This document shows, in pieces, positions 11,439 to 22,375 of a DNA stretch of 64,000 nucleotides (its first letter is position 1; each line of letters begins with the position of its first letter). The DNA is from Symsagittifera roscoffensis (Eukaryota > Xenacoelomorpha > Acoela > Convolutidae): positions 41,804,153-41,868,152 of the forward strand of contig NC_087071.1 in NCBI RefSeq assembly GCF_963678635.1, in the 5' to 3' direction. Made by a program: the position numbers and the translations under genes. Below the pieces are notes generated by a model. That model did not search any database. It was not told the origin of the DNA and saw nothing but the letters and a program-made list of their open reading frames with translations.

Positions 11439-12012
11439 GACGCAGTTTTCAAAAAGCAACGAGCAATTAATTTATCAACTCGCCTACAAGACAAAGTAAA
11501 TAGATTATAAGACATTCTAGAACAATATGGAATTATCTCACCACTAAATAAGGAAGAACAACCGAAAGAAAAAAGTTTCATAAACCCTGTAATTGCTCTC
11601 GCTAAATGCGTGTCACTGAAAATTAAAATTGTTTTTGAGGCAAGATATCTCAATTCACCAATTGATGAATCTAAATGTAATTGGCCCATAGAACCAATCC
11701 AGGTAATATTAACTAAAACAAATGGACAATATTACACAACAGCTGACATGAACAGCGCATATGATCATATGCCATTAAAAGAACAATCACGACGCCTAAC
11801 ATAATTTGTTATTGGAAACCAACAATACGAATTTAATAGACTGTTCTAACCCAGCAGTTTTTTCAGCCTTTATGAGCAAAATTTTCCGTCCTTCCATTCT
11901 TAGTAAGAATGTTATAACATATCTAGACGATGTTTCTATACAATCACAAACAAAACACGAATTGTTTAGAATATTAGATCATTACCATCAGATCCTACTT
12001 AAAAAAACATAA
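11439..12012 (+). pseudogene. Ty3/Gypsy-type reverse transcriptase fingers-palm relic
   Basis: A frame from 11439 (AVFKKQRAINLSTRLQDKV, with a stop at 11508) continues through SFINPVIALAKCVSLKIK and PIDESKCNWPIEPIQVILTK to TTADMNSAYDHMPLKEQSRR. The motif-A Asp is at 11745-11747. After a stop (11802) and a frame change, AVFSAFMSKIFRP (motif B region) leads to ITYLDDVSIQSQTK, whose YLDD catalytic motif is intact at 11920-11931. This is the RNA-dependent DNA polymerase of the element. About four lesions make it inactive. Confidence 0.8.
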
Positions 12013-13140
12013 TAGCAGCCCCAGATAAATCACATCAAATAAAAAGAAAATCTAAAAATTTATGGGAATGTTATGTTTTTTAAGCAAACATGTCTATAAA
12101 ATGCAATTGTATCTGAGACCGTTTTACAGTATTCTTAGACAGCAAAAAAATAATGGACATTAGAACACCGAAAATGTTTTGATGAAATAAAAATTTCTCC
12201 TCACAGAACAAATATCGAACACGATCCCAGATCCAGATCAACCATTTTAGCCATTTAATTTTTGAAATTGGCGCAGCACTAATAAAATCACACATAATAC
12301 CAACAAACTGAATCTTATCTCAGCATATTCAAGACTATTTACACTTATACTCTTTACACTTATCAGAGAATGTACAGCCATAATATATACTCTCACAGAA
12401 TATGAATTTTAAATCCTTGGATCAAAATACCCAACGGTTTCCTTTACAGAATACAAACCTATAATTTTCCTGTTTACACAAAAATCAAACCCAAACCGTA
12501 ATGATATTAGATTTCAATTTATCTTCAGGAAATTCCAAACTTGCAAATACTTTGAACTGCAGAAAAACCCTTGCATTACTAGACACACTTAGTCGAAACA
12601 CACCACTTGAATTATTATTAACCGCAACGGGAAACAACCGTAGAAATACCAAAAAATAAAACAACCCTGCAAAAGACGATACATCAGCACAATTAAAAAC
12701 TGATCTCGATAACACACAGAGACAAACAACTTACAACACTTTCCATTGTACCTTGATTGCCAAGATAAACATTACGAAGTAGATCTATTAGGAAAATCTA
12801 CATTTAAATCAATACGATACTCAACATGGAATTAAAAAAAGGAAAAATTCACAAAAACAAAAATTATAAAGGAAAAAACTATTCCTTTTATTAGAAAAGA
12901 AACTTTTTTCCCAGGACCCCCAGATTTAAATTTAAAATACGCTTTTTACAAAATTTTTAATTTAGAAGACCCCTTAGATAATGCACCTCTCTCATAAACT
13001 GGATACCAAAATATTTTTCCACCAGTTGTAGAAAAATTAACACTAAAATTATTACAAAAATACCAGAACTTTGACCCGTTATTTTGATAATTTAAGTCCC
13101 GGCATAAGTATAAAACAAATTAAGGATAAAATAAAACAAA
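12013..13140 (+). pseudogene. Connection/RNase H-region relic, heavily decayed
   Basis: Most of this stretch has no open frame. At about 12415-12600 a forward frame reads KYPTVSFTEYKPIIFLFTQ and then RFQFIFRKFQTCKYFELQ. It resembles the end of the Ty3/Gypsy RNase H domain (F-T-D-H-K-P-like motif, here FTEYKP). Later pieces (about 12760-13080) probably come from the RNase H to integrase linker and show no motif I can name. Confidence 0.45.
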
Positions 13141-13860
13141 ATGTACATAGCCAAAATTGGATTGCCTGAAACCCTTGCTACAGACAATGGCACTGATTTC
13201 AAAAATAATAAAATCATCACAATGTGCCATCTTTATAAATTAATTACAAGCCCCGATCATTTCATTCCACATGGACTAATGGTTAAGTCCAAGGTATGAA
13301 CCGTTTCCTACAGGATTATCATAGGTGTATCATAAAAGGAAACGGTAGGAAAACACCAAAAGGTCAACTGACATAAAACCATTTTCCTTAGTTTAAAATT
13401 AACAAATAACAACAACCTAGGACTTTAACCATATGAAATGGTTTTTAATCAAAAACTACGGAAAACCATAGTGTTCACAGCAAACGTTGCAAAGAACGCA
13501 CAAGGTTAATGCCAACCTACTGAAGATTAAATTTGTTAAGATCATTTTCATCAACCACAAATCCTAAAATTCCCCGCTGGAACACATACACAATGAATTC
13601 TAAACCGAAATAAAAAAAAACGCAATGAAACTTATCGAAAAACAGCTAAAAAGCTATTACAAAGACAAATTATGCAATCACAAATAAATTCAATTTCATA
13701 CCAGCCACAAACTTAAAAATCAGAACGTATGTTTTAATTCCAAATTTTACAAGACAAAAAAATATATCTAAAAAATTACACCCTATCCGAAAAAGACCAT
13801 ATCAAATAATTGACAAACCCACTGACCTTACATAGAAACTTATTGATTCCGACAAAAAAA
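13141..13860 (+). pseudogene. Integrase core and C-terminal relic
   Basis: At 13141 a forward frame encodes AKIGLPETLATDNGTDFKNN. The DNG Asp (13183-13185) is the second catalytic Asp of the DDE core. About 35 codons later the frame reads WTNG, a stop, then VQGMNRFLQDY. Where the catalytic Glu is expected the codon is CAA (Gln, 13290-13292). Further on, a segment around 13395-13520 contains PYEMVFNQKLRKTIVFTANV in broken frames. At about 13745-13835 ISKKLHPIRKRPYQIIDKP resembles the C-terminal chromatin-binding end of Ty3/Gypsy integrases. The enzyme would have joined element cDNA to host DNA. Confidence 0.7.
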
Positions 13861-16141
13861 TGAATAATTCAACACAGAAACAACCTTTTCCCATATTGCC
13901 CAAAAGAATACGCCCTTCGAGAATTACCACAATTATACTTCTGTAAAGGATTAAAAATTATACAAAAACCTTTAGATATGAAAGACCAACAAGAAAACCA
14001 ATATTTAAACCAATCATCTTTTTTACCAAAAACAAATATATGAAACCACTCCGCAAGAAACCACAATGATCAATCAAAAACAAATACCTAAGAAACAAAG
14101 CCTAAATCGCAAACTGGCAGAAAAACTGTTAACACAGGAAACAAAAAAAATCACAACACTGTAAATCATCACGACTTCAAAGTCAACCGCAAAAAGATTA
14201 TAAAACCTTCTTTCCACAATCTAAAATATTGAAGAAAGTTGAATTTCAGATACCCCCTCCTGATTGGTTGAAACTACTTTTATCAGAGTTACATCATTTT
14301 GAATTTTCTTTTTTAATAGTTCATCAAATCTACTGTCACCCGGTACAAAAATCAACAAAATTGTCTCAACTTCTACCCCACATTCCTCGAAGGAAAATCA
14401 TTGAATGAGCCTTAAGACAAAGTCCGACATAATAATTTGGCCTAAAGTCGATGCATTTTTACAAAACCCCTAACCATCCAAGTGATAAAAACAAAACTAG
14501 GAAGCTTAATCCTAGGCCTTCAGGCCTTTCTTCACCAAAAATTGACCATTTCTTAACCACTTGTCAAAAATTAATAAACAAACGACCACGCTCGATTTCC
14601 AACTCGAAATTAAAAAAATAATTCGACGCACCAAATAATATCTCAAATGCTTCTCTCTGGACCAGTTTAACATTTTTAAATAATCATTCCAAAACTTGTC
14701 TTAATTTTTGCGACATTTTTTCATCTTTGTATATTTTTCATCATAGCTTTTTTAGAAATAGCTTTTCTCCTTTTTATAATTTTTTGCCGCTTCTTTGTAA
14801 TTTTCAATTCCCTCATAAAAACCTATTGTAACTTCTCAAAAACTTGCCCACCTCCTGAACAACTAAACTTCGTGGTACGAAACTTCAACAATTACTTGAA
14901 CATTAAGACATTTTTTCAAAAAGAAAGACAACTTTTTCACCTTTTTAGTTGTACTAATCATAACATATTGTATATAGATATAAAAAACAATAAGCACTTT
15001 TGCACTAGCCACAACCATCTTAATCTTTTTTATAGAAAAATCATATGAACAACTTAGTTTTAATCGATAAAAGAAAGTTGATCAAAAAATTCCAAAAAAG
15101 CTGATCAAAAACCAACCCAACAATCCTCACCGACCACGAAAATTCAAGACCCTCCAACGACAACAGCAACTGGCCAAAAAATCAACCTCAATCACCTAAA
15201 CGCATTTGCTTTCAAGAAATTCTCTATACATTTGAAGAAAGAAACTCATGATTAAATGAAAACTTGATACTAGCAATCCGCCACGCACCTCTAAGCGAAC
15301 CACAACACGAACCAACATATAACGTCTATCCTTCCCTCCAACAAAACCCTTATTGAACTAGACTTCCAAACCACAACCAAAATCAAACATCTACAATAGA
15401 AAGACAAATTATCCATCCCTGAAGAAATAGAAACTTTGCATGCAACACCCAGAGTTCATCACAAGCATTCACTCAAGAAGAACCAAATTTAGTAATGGAA
15501 CTTATAGATATATCATCCGACACCTCCTTGTCACTACCATTAACCCTCTCACTACCATCAACCCCTTTAAAAACAAGTCAACTCCAACCACTACTTTGGA
15601 CCTACAAATTTGGACGATCGATATCGTGAAATTTTGGCCAATAATATACCTCTACGATTAGATTGGAAAAATCCGTAGCACGCCCTCCCCTATTTGGTCA
15701 ACATCTTGACAGCTGTAAACGACATAATTTGGCACCGAATTGATTACAATATAGACACGAGATGCACGAAGATAATATACAAGAACATAATATACAGACT
15801 CCTACCAAAGACAATTTAACGCTTACATTTTAAAAAACAGAAAAACTGAAAATCTTAACTCATTACCCACTACTTTCAGCTCCCCCAAACATAGCAGATA
15901 GCAGCGCAATTTTGGACTTCTCAATTTATCACAACAGAATTTATGTAGAAATACAATAGATATACTAAAAAAGACACTTGGATATATAAATTTCTACAGG
16001 CCATATTTAGGACTATCATTAACATGTATCTTTTAATAGTTTTCTGCCTTAAAACCTTCTCCCTCCTTGTTCTTTTAAAACCTGCACCTCATTAAAATCC
16101 TTTCCCCCGAACAGCCCCACAAGTCCTTCAAGTTACACATA
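13861..16141 (+). other. Decayed element interior without a recognisable gene
   Basis: No sustained open frame beyond a few dozen codons. It lies between the integrase end and the envelope-like relic. It probably contains degraded third-ORF or untranslated element sequence, possibly older nested insertions. The small open segment at 15440-15661 has no motif I recognise. Confidence 0.35.
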
Positions 16142-17610
16142 ATGATTGTGAAGAAAATCAACAAAAAGTATTACATCAACAAAAGGTACGCAATAAATCC
16201 AATAACCCAATGCGAATCAGAACCACAGGCTATAGAATCAACAAGTTCAATAGCAACACTTTATTTAAAGGTACGACCTACAACTTTAACAGGATACAAA
16301 TTCATTGCAAAATTTTCAGAGAAAAAAGTACATTGCTCACGAGCTACCAATGGAAACGAAAATAGACTCGATCACGAATCTTGTTAATAAATTATTATTA
16401 AAAAAATTTCGCATCTGAACTCTAAAGATTGCAAAAACGAACTAAGATGATTAAAATTAACTACAAATAATGCTCAAATAGCAAATTAGTAAACTTTCAA
16501 AACTTCTTAAACTCTGGAGCTTGAGCAGAACTTGGAAGATACCCAGATCATACTAAATTAAAAACAAATTATCCGTTCGACGGCCCACACGGACGTTTAA
16601 CTTAGGATCTTCTTGACAAAAATTGGATACCACACATTGGAATTATTAACCCCTCTATTTATAAAGCTGACACGAAAAACAAAAGATAACAAGAAATTAT
16701 GTTTTCGACTAGAAAATTCAATTAGAAAAAGTACAATTAACACGTGACTTAGAAGATGATACTATTATGCATCAAGGATTACGCTTATCTTGTAAAAAAA
16801 CGTTACTGCGATCCTACCACTTGAACCCAGGCAACCATTGTTTGGTTCCCTGAAGAAACTTGTACTACTTTTCAGTTTGCTAAAATTCACGCATAAAAGA
16901 TTATGTTTCACCAAATAGATTTTAGTGAATCATTTCCTACTGAAAAAATCAACCCTCATAAAATCAGATCCAACCCGCAAGATTATAATAAAAACGACGG
17001 TATTGAAAAAAAAACATTTTTTCAATTTAGAGTGAAACAGAGTCGCTTGTAAATATACAACACCACTTTTCAGAACACAATATTCAGAAATTCTTGTCGA
17101 ATACGACAAAAGTTGTGACATGAAAACAGTAAAAATAAATGTACACCCAAATCACCCGAACAAAAACCGCAACGATAGCAAACATTACAATCCGGAAACT
17201 TTTTTTGAAAAACGCAGGAAACCCTGGTGGAAAACTTTGCCCACAAGATTGAAATAGCACACGTTTACAAGATTTTTCACAAATAAATAATTCAATTTTT
17301 GGTGGACTCCACTATGATTTACACCTAGATATGAAATTGGACTTCAAAATAAGTAGAATTTTTCAAGTAATGAAACTATCAGAAGTAAAAACATTTCATC
17401 ACTTATGCGAATTTGAATGTACACAAATATTACAATCAGTTGCATTAGCATTATCAAAAAAACCCCCCGCAGGAAATTTTTTTATCAAGTTTCTTTAACT
17501 AGGAAGGGAACATTCTCCAGTACTACGCATTTTAAAAAAAGTATCACCATTTTACGTTTTCGAAGATAAGCGGTGTTATAAGCGGTGTTTTCACAACCAA
17601 ATTAATATTC
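16142..17610 (+). pseudogene. Third-ORF relic, possibly envelope-like, left part
   Basis: An open segment at 16142-16387 encodes a basic protein with Cys residues in ITQCESEP, KKVHCSRATNG and HESC. Further broken forward frames reach 17.6 kb, one reading FGGLHYDLHLDMKLDFKISR and then LSEVKTFHHLCEFECTQ. Position after integrase and the scattered cysteines fit an envelope-like glycoprotein, as some Ty3/Gypsy elements carry. I cannot confirm a family. The reading content stops at the LINE insertion and seems to resume after it at about 22.38 kb. Confidence 0.35.
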
Positions 17611-17668
17611 TAGCGATCAGTCGGTTCATTTTAATGTCTTATTTTTAATTTCGCTTTTAATCGCCAAC

Positions 17669-18697
17669 ATGTTTGACCTCGAAACTTTCCGAAATCTGAA
17701 CGACGAATTGAAATACGAGCTGTATAAAGACTTAGTCGAAAATGTTACTTATTTTAAACGAATTATCGAAAACTTAACTGTATCAACGAAAGAGGAAGAA
17801 AGAGGAAACAAATTTTTTGATCTAGAAAATTTTAAAAACACGGGCAATTCGAAAATTACAGAAAACAAATTTGAAAACGAATGGAGCAAGATTGGAACTC
17901 GGAGCAGAAATCAGAACAAACGAAGCGAAAATAACCAAGAAAGCAAGAATAACCAAGAAATCAAAATACAAGCAACCAATATTCAAGAAGAAAAATTCGA
18001 CCAGCAACGAAAACATTTATTTTTACCACGAGAAGCAGAATATTCTGGCCTATTACTGGGAGACTCAATTGTTAACAGAATCAATGGGGAACAAATATCG
18101 GAAAATGTGTTGGCGAGAGGATTTGGTGGGCACAAAATTTCTGCATTGCTGGAACGCGTGAGAAACAGTAAATCGCGACATTTTAAACATGTAACTACGC
18201 TAATTGGAATAAATGACTGCCTCTCAAGTGATTTCGACGCGAAGGAAGCCGTGAGTAGCTTAGAAAAACTAATTTATCTCATAAATCATAAATTCTCCCC
18301 AGAAACAATTTCACTATGTACTGTAACTCCCTTAGGCGCTTTTAGAAAAGATTTTAATCCAAATGTACAGAAGCTAAACAAGCAAATTCTTAATTTAGTA
18401 CGGAATGTAAAAGACTTGGGCGAAGTAAAATTGGATATTTTAGACATAAACAAAATTTTTAGTCAAAATACAGATGCTCTTAGCTCGGATGGTTTGCATC
18501 CTTCTGATGGGGGTGTTGAAATTTTGGTGCAAAGTTTTAGAGATTCTTTTAGGGGTTCTGATATTAATGCAAACACATGTGAGATTACAACCCGCCCCAG
18601 AATGAAGCAAACCCAACAATCATCAAATTTAGATCCAAAAACGGCAGAAATGTTACAATTTTTCCAAAACGGTGCAAAATTTTTTAGGAAATACTAG
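17669..18697 (+). CDS. LINE ORF1 protein with SGNH/GDSL esterase domain
   Basis: A 342-codon intact frame from ATG. Residues 1-50 are helical and charged; 50-120 are Lys/Asn/Glu-rich and probably disordered. From about residue 125 it carries the SGNH-hydrolase blocks: LLLGDSIVNRI (block I, nucleophile Ser133), RGFGGHKI (block II Gly), TTLIGINDC (block III, Asn182) and SSDGLHPSDGG (block V, Asp274 and His277). All four catalytic or oxyanion positions are present, so the fold should be active. Esterase-type ORF1 proteins are known from CR1-like LINEs, where they are thought to act on lipids or membranes and to help form the retrotransposition particle; the substrate is unknown. The first ATG is used because the frame is open from there and the upstream leader is short. 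A zinc-knuckle or RRM-type RNA-binding domain was not seen. Confidence 0.88.
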   Translation: MFDLETFRNLNDELKYELYKDLVENVTYFKRIIENLTVSTKEEERGNKFFDLENFKNTGNSKITENKFENEWSKIGTRSRNQNKRSENNQESKNNQEIKIQATNIQEEKFDQQRKHLFLPREAEYSGLLLGDSIVNRINGEQISENVLARGFGGHKISALLERVRNSKSRHFKHVTTLIGINDCLSSDFDAKEAVSSLEKLIYLINHKFSPETISLCTVTPLGAFRKDFNPNVQKLNKQILNLVRNVKDLGEVKLDILDINKIFSQNTDALSSDGLHPSDGGVEILVQSFRDSFRGSDINANTCEITTRPRMKQTQQSSNLDPKTAEMLQFFQNGAKFFRKY

Positions 18698-18753
18698 TTT
18701 CGCATTTTTTCTTGGTGCAAACTTTGGCGATTATTTAATTTATTTAACCTATT

Positions 18754-21627
18754 ATGCTGAATATTAAATTCTGGTTGTTTTGTGCAATTTTTCTAATTTC
18801 CAAGGCTCAGATGGAAACTAAAGAAAAAACTATTGTTTACTGGGGCTATCTAAGCTGCCAGCAAAAGATATTATCAACGAAATGTGGGATAAATGAGCGG
18901 AGAGCTACCACACTGACTCATCTTTTCCTTTTCGCGTTGTTACTGACCCAAAGTGGGGATGTTGAAAAAAACCCTGGTCCTATCGAAACCATTGAAACAG
19001 TCTACGGTATCTGCTCAAAAAATTGTGCAAATCTTAAATTTGTTCATTTGAATTTTCAAAGTATTATTAGAAAACGGATGCAATTGAAAAAATTTCTTGA
19101 TGATATGGGCGAAAACACAATTATAGGAATTTCCGAAACGTGGCTTAAAAAAGAAGATAGTGACAATTTATGGAATTTCCAACCTAGAACGCATGCGATG
19201 TTCAGATATGATAGGCAATCAGCGGTAAAAAAGAAAGGCGGTGGCGTTTTGTTATATATACCAGTCAAATTGGCTCCGAAATTGAGGCCTGATCTAAATT
19301 TATTTGATAAAGAAAAATATGAGTCAGTGTGGGTTGAGTGCAAATCTACATTTAACATTTCGAGTAAAGAAAAAATGTTAGTTAATTTGTGTTATAACCC
19401 AAGCAGATCAAACTTTATTGATTTTTTGGAACAATTAACGCTTAACATAGATAATGCTTTTTCAGTTTCTAATAAAATTACGCTTTTGGGTGATTATAAC
19501 ATAAATTATCTGGATAGCAAAGAAAAAGAAAATTTAGATTCTATAATTATTCCATATGGATTGAAGGTTTTTTGTCCAAACGATGAGACCAGAATTAGTT
19601 CCTCAACAAAAACTCATATCGACTACATAATCAGTGACTATGAAACAAACGGCATTGAGTTTTGTTTTGATACACCTTATAAAACCGACCATTTTGCTTC
19701 ATTTATTTTGACGGATATAAAATGCGGCAAAATTTTACCGAGGATAATTACGACTTTCAATAAGAAAAATTATCAGAAAAATGAATTTTGCAATTCACTC
19801 TCCGCTCTTCCTTGGTATCTCTTATATCAATGTACAGACGCACAAAACATGTTCTCGACGATGATTTATTTAATTTCTTGTGCTCTACAGCAACATGCTC
19901 CTATCGAAAAAAAGTTTGTTCGTAATTTTAAACCAAAAAACGTGTTGAAAACGGAATGGTTCGATTCAGAATGTCAGCAATTGTTGACTAAGAAACAGAA
20001 TTCACTCAGATCATATCGCAGTCAAAGCACAAGCGATAATTGGTCAAAGTACCAGTTTTTACGTAATCAAATGAGCAAATTGATTAGAAGTAAACAATTC
20101 GATCATTCAAAAAATTGTTTTTCACTTCTCAGCACTATCCAACAAAAATGGAAATATATTAACCAAGTTAGAGGTACATGTTCTGGCAACCATCGAATTA
20201 CAGTTCTACGAAATTCCTTCAGTGAAATGATAACCCAAGACAAAAAAATTGCCAATCATTTAAATTATATTTTTTCAAACTTAGGCGAATTTTTCGGCGC
20301 TAAAAAGCCTCCGAATTGCAACAAATCTGCCTCTGAATCTGCATCTTTTCATTTTCAACACATTACAGTGAAGCAATGCTTTGATATAGTTCGAAAAATC
20401 AATGTTGGAAAACCTCTCGGACCTTGTACCGTACCTGCTTGGGCAATCATTGACGGTCAATCAGTTATAGTTCCACATTTAACTTTTGTCATAAATACTT
20501 GCTTAGATGAGAACATTTTCCCGATCGAACTGAAAAAAGCAAACGTAACCCCTTTGTTCAAAAAAGATGACCCAATGGATGCAAAAAATTATCGGCCAAT
20601 ATCAATAACTTGTGCTTTTTCTAAAATTTTTGAAAAAATTTTACATGCCCAAATAACAGAACATCTTGACAAATTTCAAATAATGACACCATTTCAATTC
20701 GGATTTCGCAAAAACATTTCAACACAAGATGCTCTTGTTTATGTGACAGAAAGTATTCGAAATCAAATAGATTCAAAAAAAATCGTACATGCAGCTTTAT
20801 TAGATCTGTCCAAGGCTTTTGATTCTATTTCGCATGAAGTTTTAATTGAAAAAATGCTTTCTCTCGGTTTTTCAAATGGAGCAAATGCTTTAATTGCTAG
20901 CTTCCTAAACAAACGTATTCAAAGAGTAAACGTCAATGGAATTTTTTCAGACTGGATTGAAATAAAACGAGGTGTCCCACAAGGAACGGTACTTGGTCCG
21001 TTGTTGTTCAATATTTATGTTAATGACATACAAGAGCGATTATATGAGGGTTGTACTTTAGTTCAATATGCTGACGACTGTATGGTTTTTTCCTCTTCTA
21101 TAATTTCTGAGGATGCTTTGAATCGATTGCAAAAATCACTCAATAATCTAACGGAATTTTTTGCAGAGAACCAATTGAATCTGAATGCATCTAAATCGGA
21201 ATTTATAACATTTTGTCAAAAAAATGATAGCAAAAATGTGGATACTGATAAACTAGTAATTAGTGGGCATTATGTAGCCAAAAAATCAGAATGCAAATAT
21301 TTAGGCATAATTCTTGATTCAAGTTTATCTTTTCATGCTCAAATCAAAACAATTCTCCAAAAAATGGCCCAAGGGATTAAAACTATTGATACCATTGGAC
21401 AACAACTGCCGACATTATCATTAGTTGCCTTGCTTCATTGTCTTGTTTTATCACATTTAGATTATTCAGCAATTTTTTTACAACAAATTAATGCTACTTT
21501 GATGCTATCTCTGGAGAAACAGTTGAACTGGGCGCTAAAAAGAACATACTCAGATCGAATTTTAAATCTTCTTCCCTTCTTCGCATTAGCAAATCGTTCA
21601 TTGGAATCGAGAAAAGAATTGAGTTAA
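18754..21627 (+). CDS. LINE ORF2: signal-like leader, 2A motif, AP endonuclease, reverse transcriptase
   Basis: A 957-codon frame, 56 bases after ORF1 and in a different frame. Residues 1-18 (basic start, then WLFCAIFLISKA) look like a secretory signal. Residues 63-76 (LLTQSGDVEKNPGP) match the 2A ribosome-skipping consensus and follow a hydrophobic stretch. Residues 95-320 form the AP-type endonuclease: Asn100 in HLNFQS, Glu128 in SETW, Asp247/Asn249 in LGDYN, Asp290 in HIDYI, Asp312/His313 in KTDHF. The reverse transcriptase includes FKKDDPMDAKNYRPIS, motif A DLSKAFD (Asp684), motif B RGVPQGTVLGP (Arg739 start) and motif C YADD (Asp774, Asp775). The enzyme nicks the target and copies the RNA there. 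A -1 shift shortly before the stop at 21625 cuts off the C-terminal part, which continues in another frame to 21950. No Cys-rich finger is left between the 2A motif and the endonuclease except YGICSKNC. Confidence 0.9.
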   Translation: MLNIKFWLFCAIFLISKAQMETKEKTIVYWGYLSCQQKILSTKCGINERRATTLTHLFLFALLLTQSGDVEKNPGPIETIETVYGICSKNCANLKFVHLNFQSIIRKRMQLKKFLDDMGENTIIGISETWLKKEDSDNLWNFQPRTHAMFRYDRQSAVKKKGGGVLLYIPVKLAPKLRPDLNLFDKEKYESVWVECKSTFNISSKEKMLVNLCYNPSRSNFIDFLEQLTLNIDNAFSVSNKITLLGDYNINYLDSKEKENLDSIIIPYGLKVFCPNDETRISSSTKTHIDYIISDYETNGIEFCFDTPYKTDHFASFILTDIKCGKILPRIITTFNKKNYQKNEFCNSLSALPWYLLYQCTDAQNMFSTMIYLISCALQQHAPIEKKFVRNFKPKNVLKTEWFDSECQQLLTKKQNSLRSYRSQSTSDNWSKYQFLRNQMSKLIRSKQFDHSKNCFSLLSTIQQKWKYINQVRGTCSGNHRITVLRNSFSEMITQDKKIANHLNYIFSNLGEFFGAKKPPNCNKSASESASFHFQHITVKQCFDIVRKINVGKPLGPCTVPAWAIIDGQSVIVPHLTFVINTCLDENIFPIELKKANVTPLFKKDDPMDAKNYRPISITCAFSKIFEKILHAQITEHLDKFQIMTPFQFGFRKNISTQDALVYVTESIRNQIDSKKIVHAALLDLSKAFDSISHEVLIEKMLSLGFSNGANALIASFLNKRIQRVNVNGIFSDWIEIKRGVPQGTVLGPLLFNIYVNDIQERLYEGCTLVQYADDCMVFSSSIISEDALNRLQKSLNNLTEFFAENQLNLNASKSEFITFCQKNDSKNVDTDKLVISGHYVAKKSECKYLGIILDSSLSFHAQIKTILQKMAQGIKTIDTIGQQLPTLSLVALLHCLVLSHLDYSAIFLQQINATLMLSLEKQLNWALKRTYSDRILNLLPFFALANRSLESRKELS
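18940..18981 (+). other. 2A ribosome-skipping motif at the start of LINE ORF2
   Basis: Encodes LLTQSGDVEKNPGP, residues 63-76. It contains the invariant D-V-E-x-N-P-G-P core. Peptide-bond skipping would occur between Gly75 and Pro76 (codon 18979-18981). The product would be a 75-residue leader and an endonuclease/RT starting with Pro. Such 2A motifs at ORF2 N-termini are known in some CR1-type LINEs of marine invertebrates. Confidence 0.9.
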
Positions 21628-21950
21628 AGTGTATAACATACTTATACCAATATCTTACAAACAAAAAGAAGGCTTTTGAAAATACACTGAGACTACCGAC
21701 TGCCAATTATAGGCTCAACGAAAGAACGAAACAAATTATTTTTGACAAACATTGTTCGACTGCTTCTCTACAAAAATCATTTTTTCATTTGACTTCTAAA
21801 AAATGGAATTCACTGCCCATAATTTTGCGCAATTTAGAAAAATCGAAAACAGAATTCAAGAAAAAATTGAAAGAATTTTACGTGAGTGAATTGAGAAACA
21901 ATCCTATATGTACTAATACAAATACGTGGCGTGATTACCGTTTTTGCTAG
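21600..21950 (+). pseudogene. C-terminal end of LINE ORF2, out of frame
   Basis: In the frame one base back from ORF2 the sequence stays open from about 21600 to TAG at 21948-21950. It includes IELKCITYLYQYLTNKKKAF and KKWNSLPIILRNLEKS, then FKKKLKEFYVSELRNN. The W-N-x-L-P-x-x-x-R and F-K-x-x-L-K blocks are typical of the C-terminal end of CR1/L2 polyproteins. It therefore belongs to ORF2 and has been split off by a frameshift. Confidence 0.75.
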
Positions 21951-22375
21951 TTCTATATTTTTTAATTCAGTTTAATTTTTCACACATTGCTTGAAAGAGA
22001 AACTGTATATACTCTGCATATACGTTGTATAATTGGACTATCTGTAAAATTGTTTGTAAAGTTTTATTACCAGCTTGTTCCTAATTCTTAAATCTTTAAT
22101 TTTCTATAGTATCCGAAACTTCATATACTTTAATCAACCAATTTCCGAACTGTAACCGATTTTGTTTTTTTTTGTTTTGTTTATTGCTTGTTTTCTGATG
22201 TTTTGTTTTTGTTTGATGTAACCAATGAATTTATAACCAATTTTATTATTTACACTTTGCTACACTGATGCCTCGGCTTTTTATTGTATAGTAATTCAAG
22301 TGTTCTTTCTTCTCTTCTTCTTCTTCTATAAAATAATCCTTATATTCTACAAAATTATAGTATATTTTGTTGATA
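21951..22375 (+). other. LINE 3' untranslated region
   Basis: A/T-rich with TTTTG-type runs and a CTT-rich run near 22305-22327. No long poly(A). The exact 3' end is unclear. Confidence 0.45.

Larger units (their letters stand above)
17610..22375 (+). mobile_element. CR1/L2-group non-LTR retrotransposon (LINE) with esterase ORF1 and 2A-bearing ORF2
   Basis: A compact, far better preserved unit than its surroundings: short 5' leader, intact ORF1 with an SGNH esterase, a 56-base spacer, ORF2 with AP-type endonuclease and reverse transcriptase, and an A/T-rich 3' tail with a CTT-rich run (about 22305-22327). Esterase-type ORF1 plus AP endonuclease places it in the CR1/L2 group. The 5' boundary is set by where flanking element coding content stops and the 3' boundary by where it resumes, so both ends are accurate to tens of bases only. 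No target duplication was identified, which is common in this group. Only one ORF2 lesion was seen, so the insertion is recent. Confidence 0.8.

Noticed and set aside
19056-19358. Reverse-strand 100-codon ORF inside LINE ORF2
   Set aside because: It is antisense to the endonuclease domain, which shows clear motifs on the forward strand.
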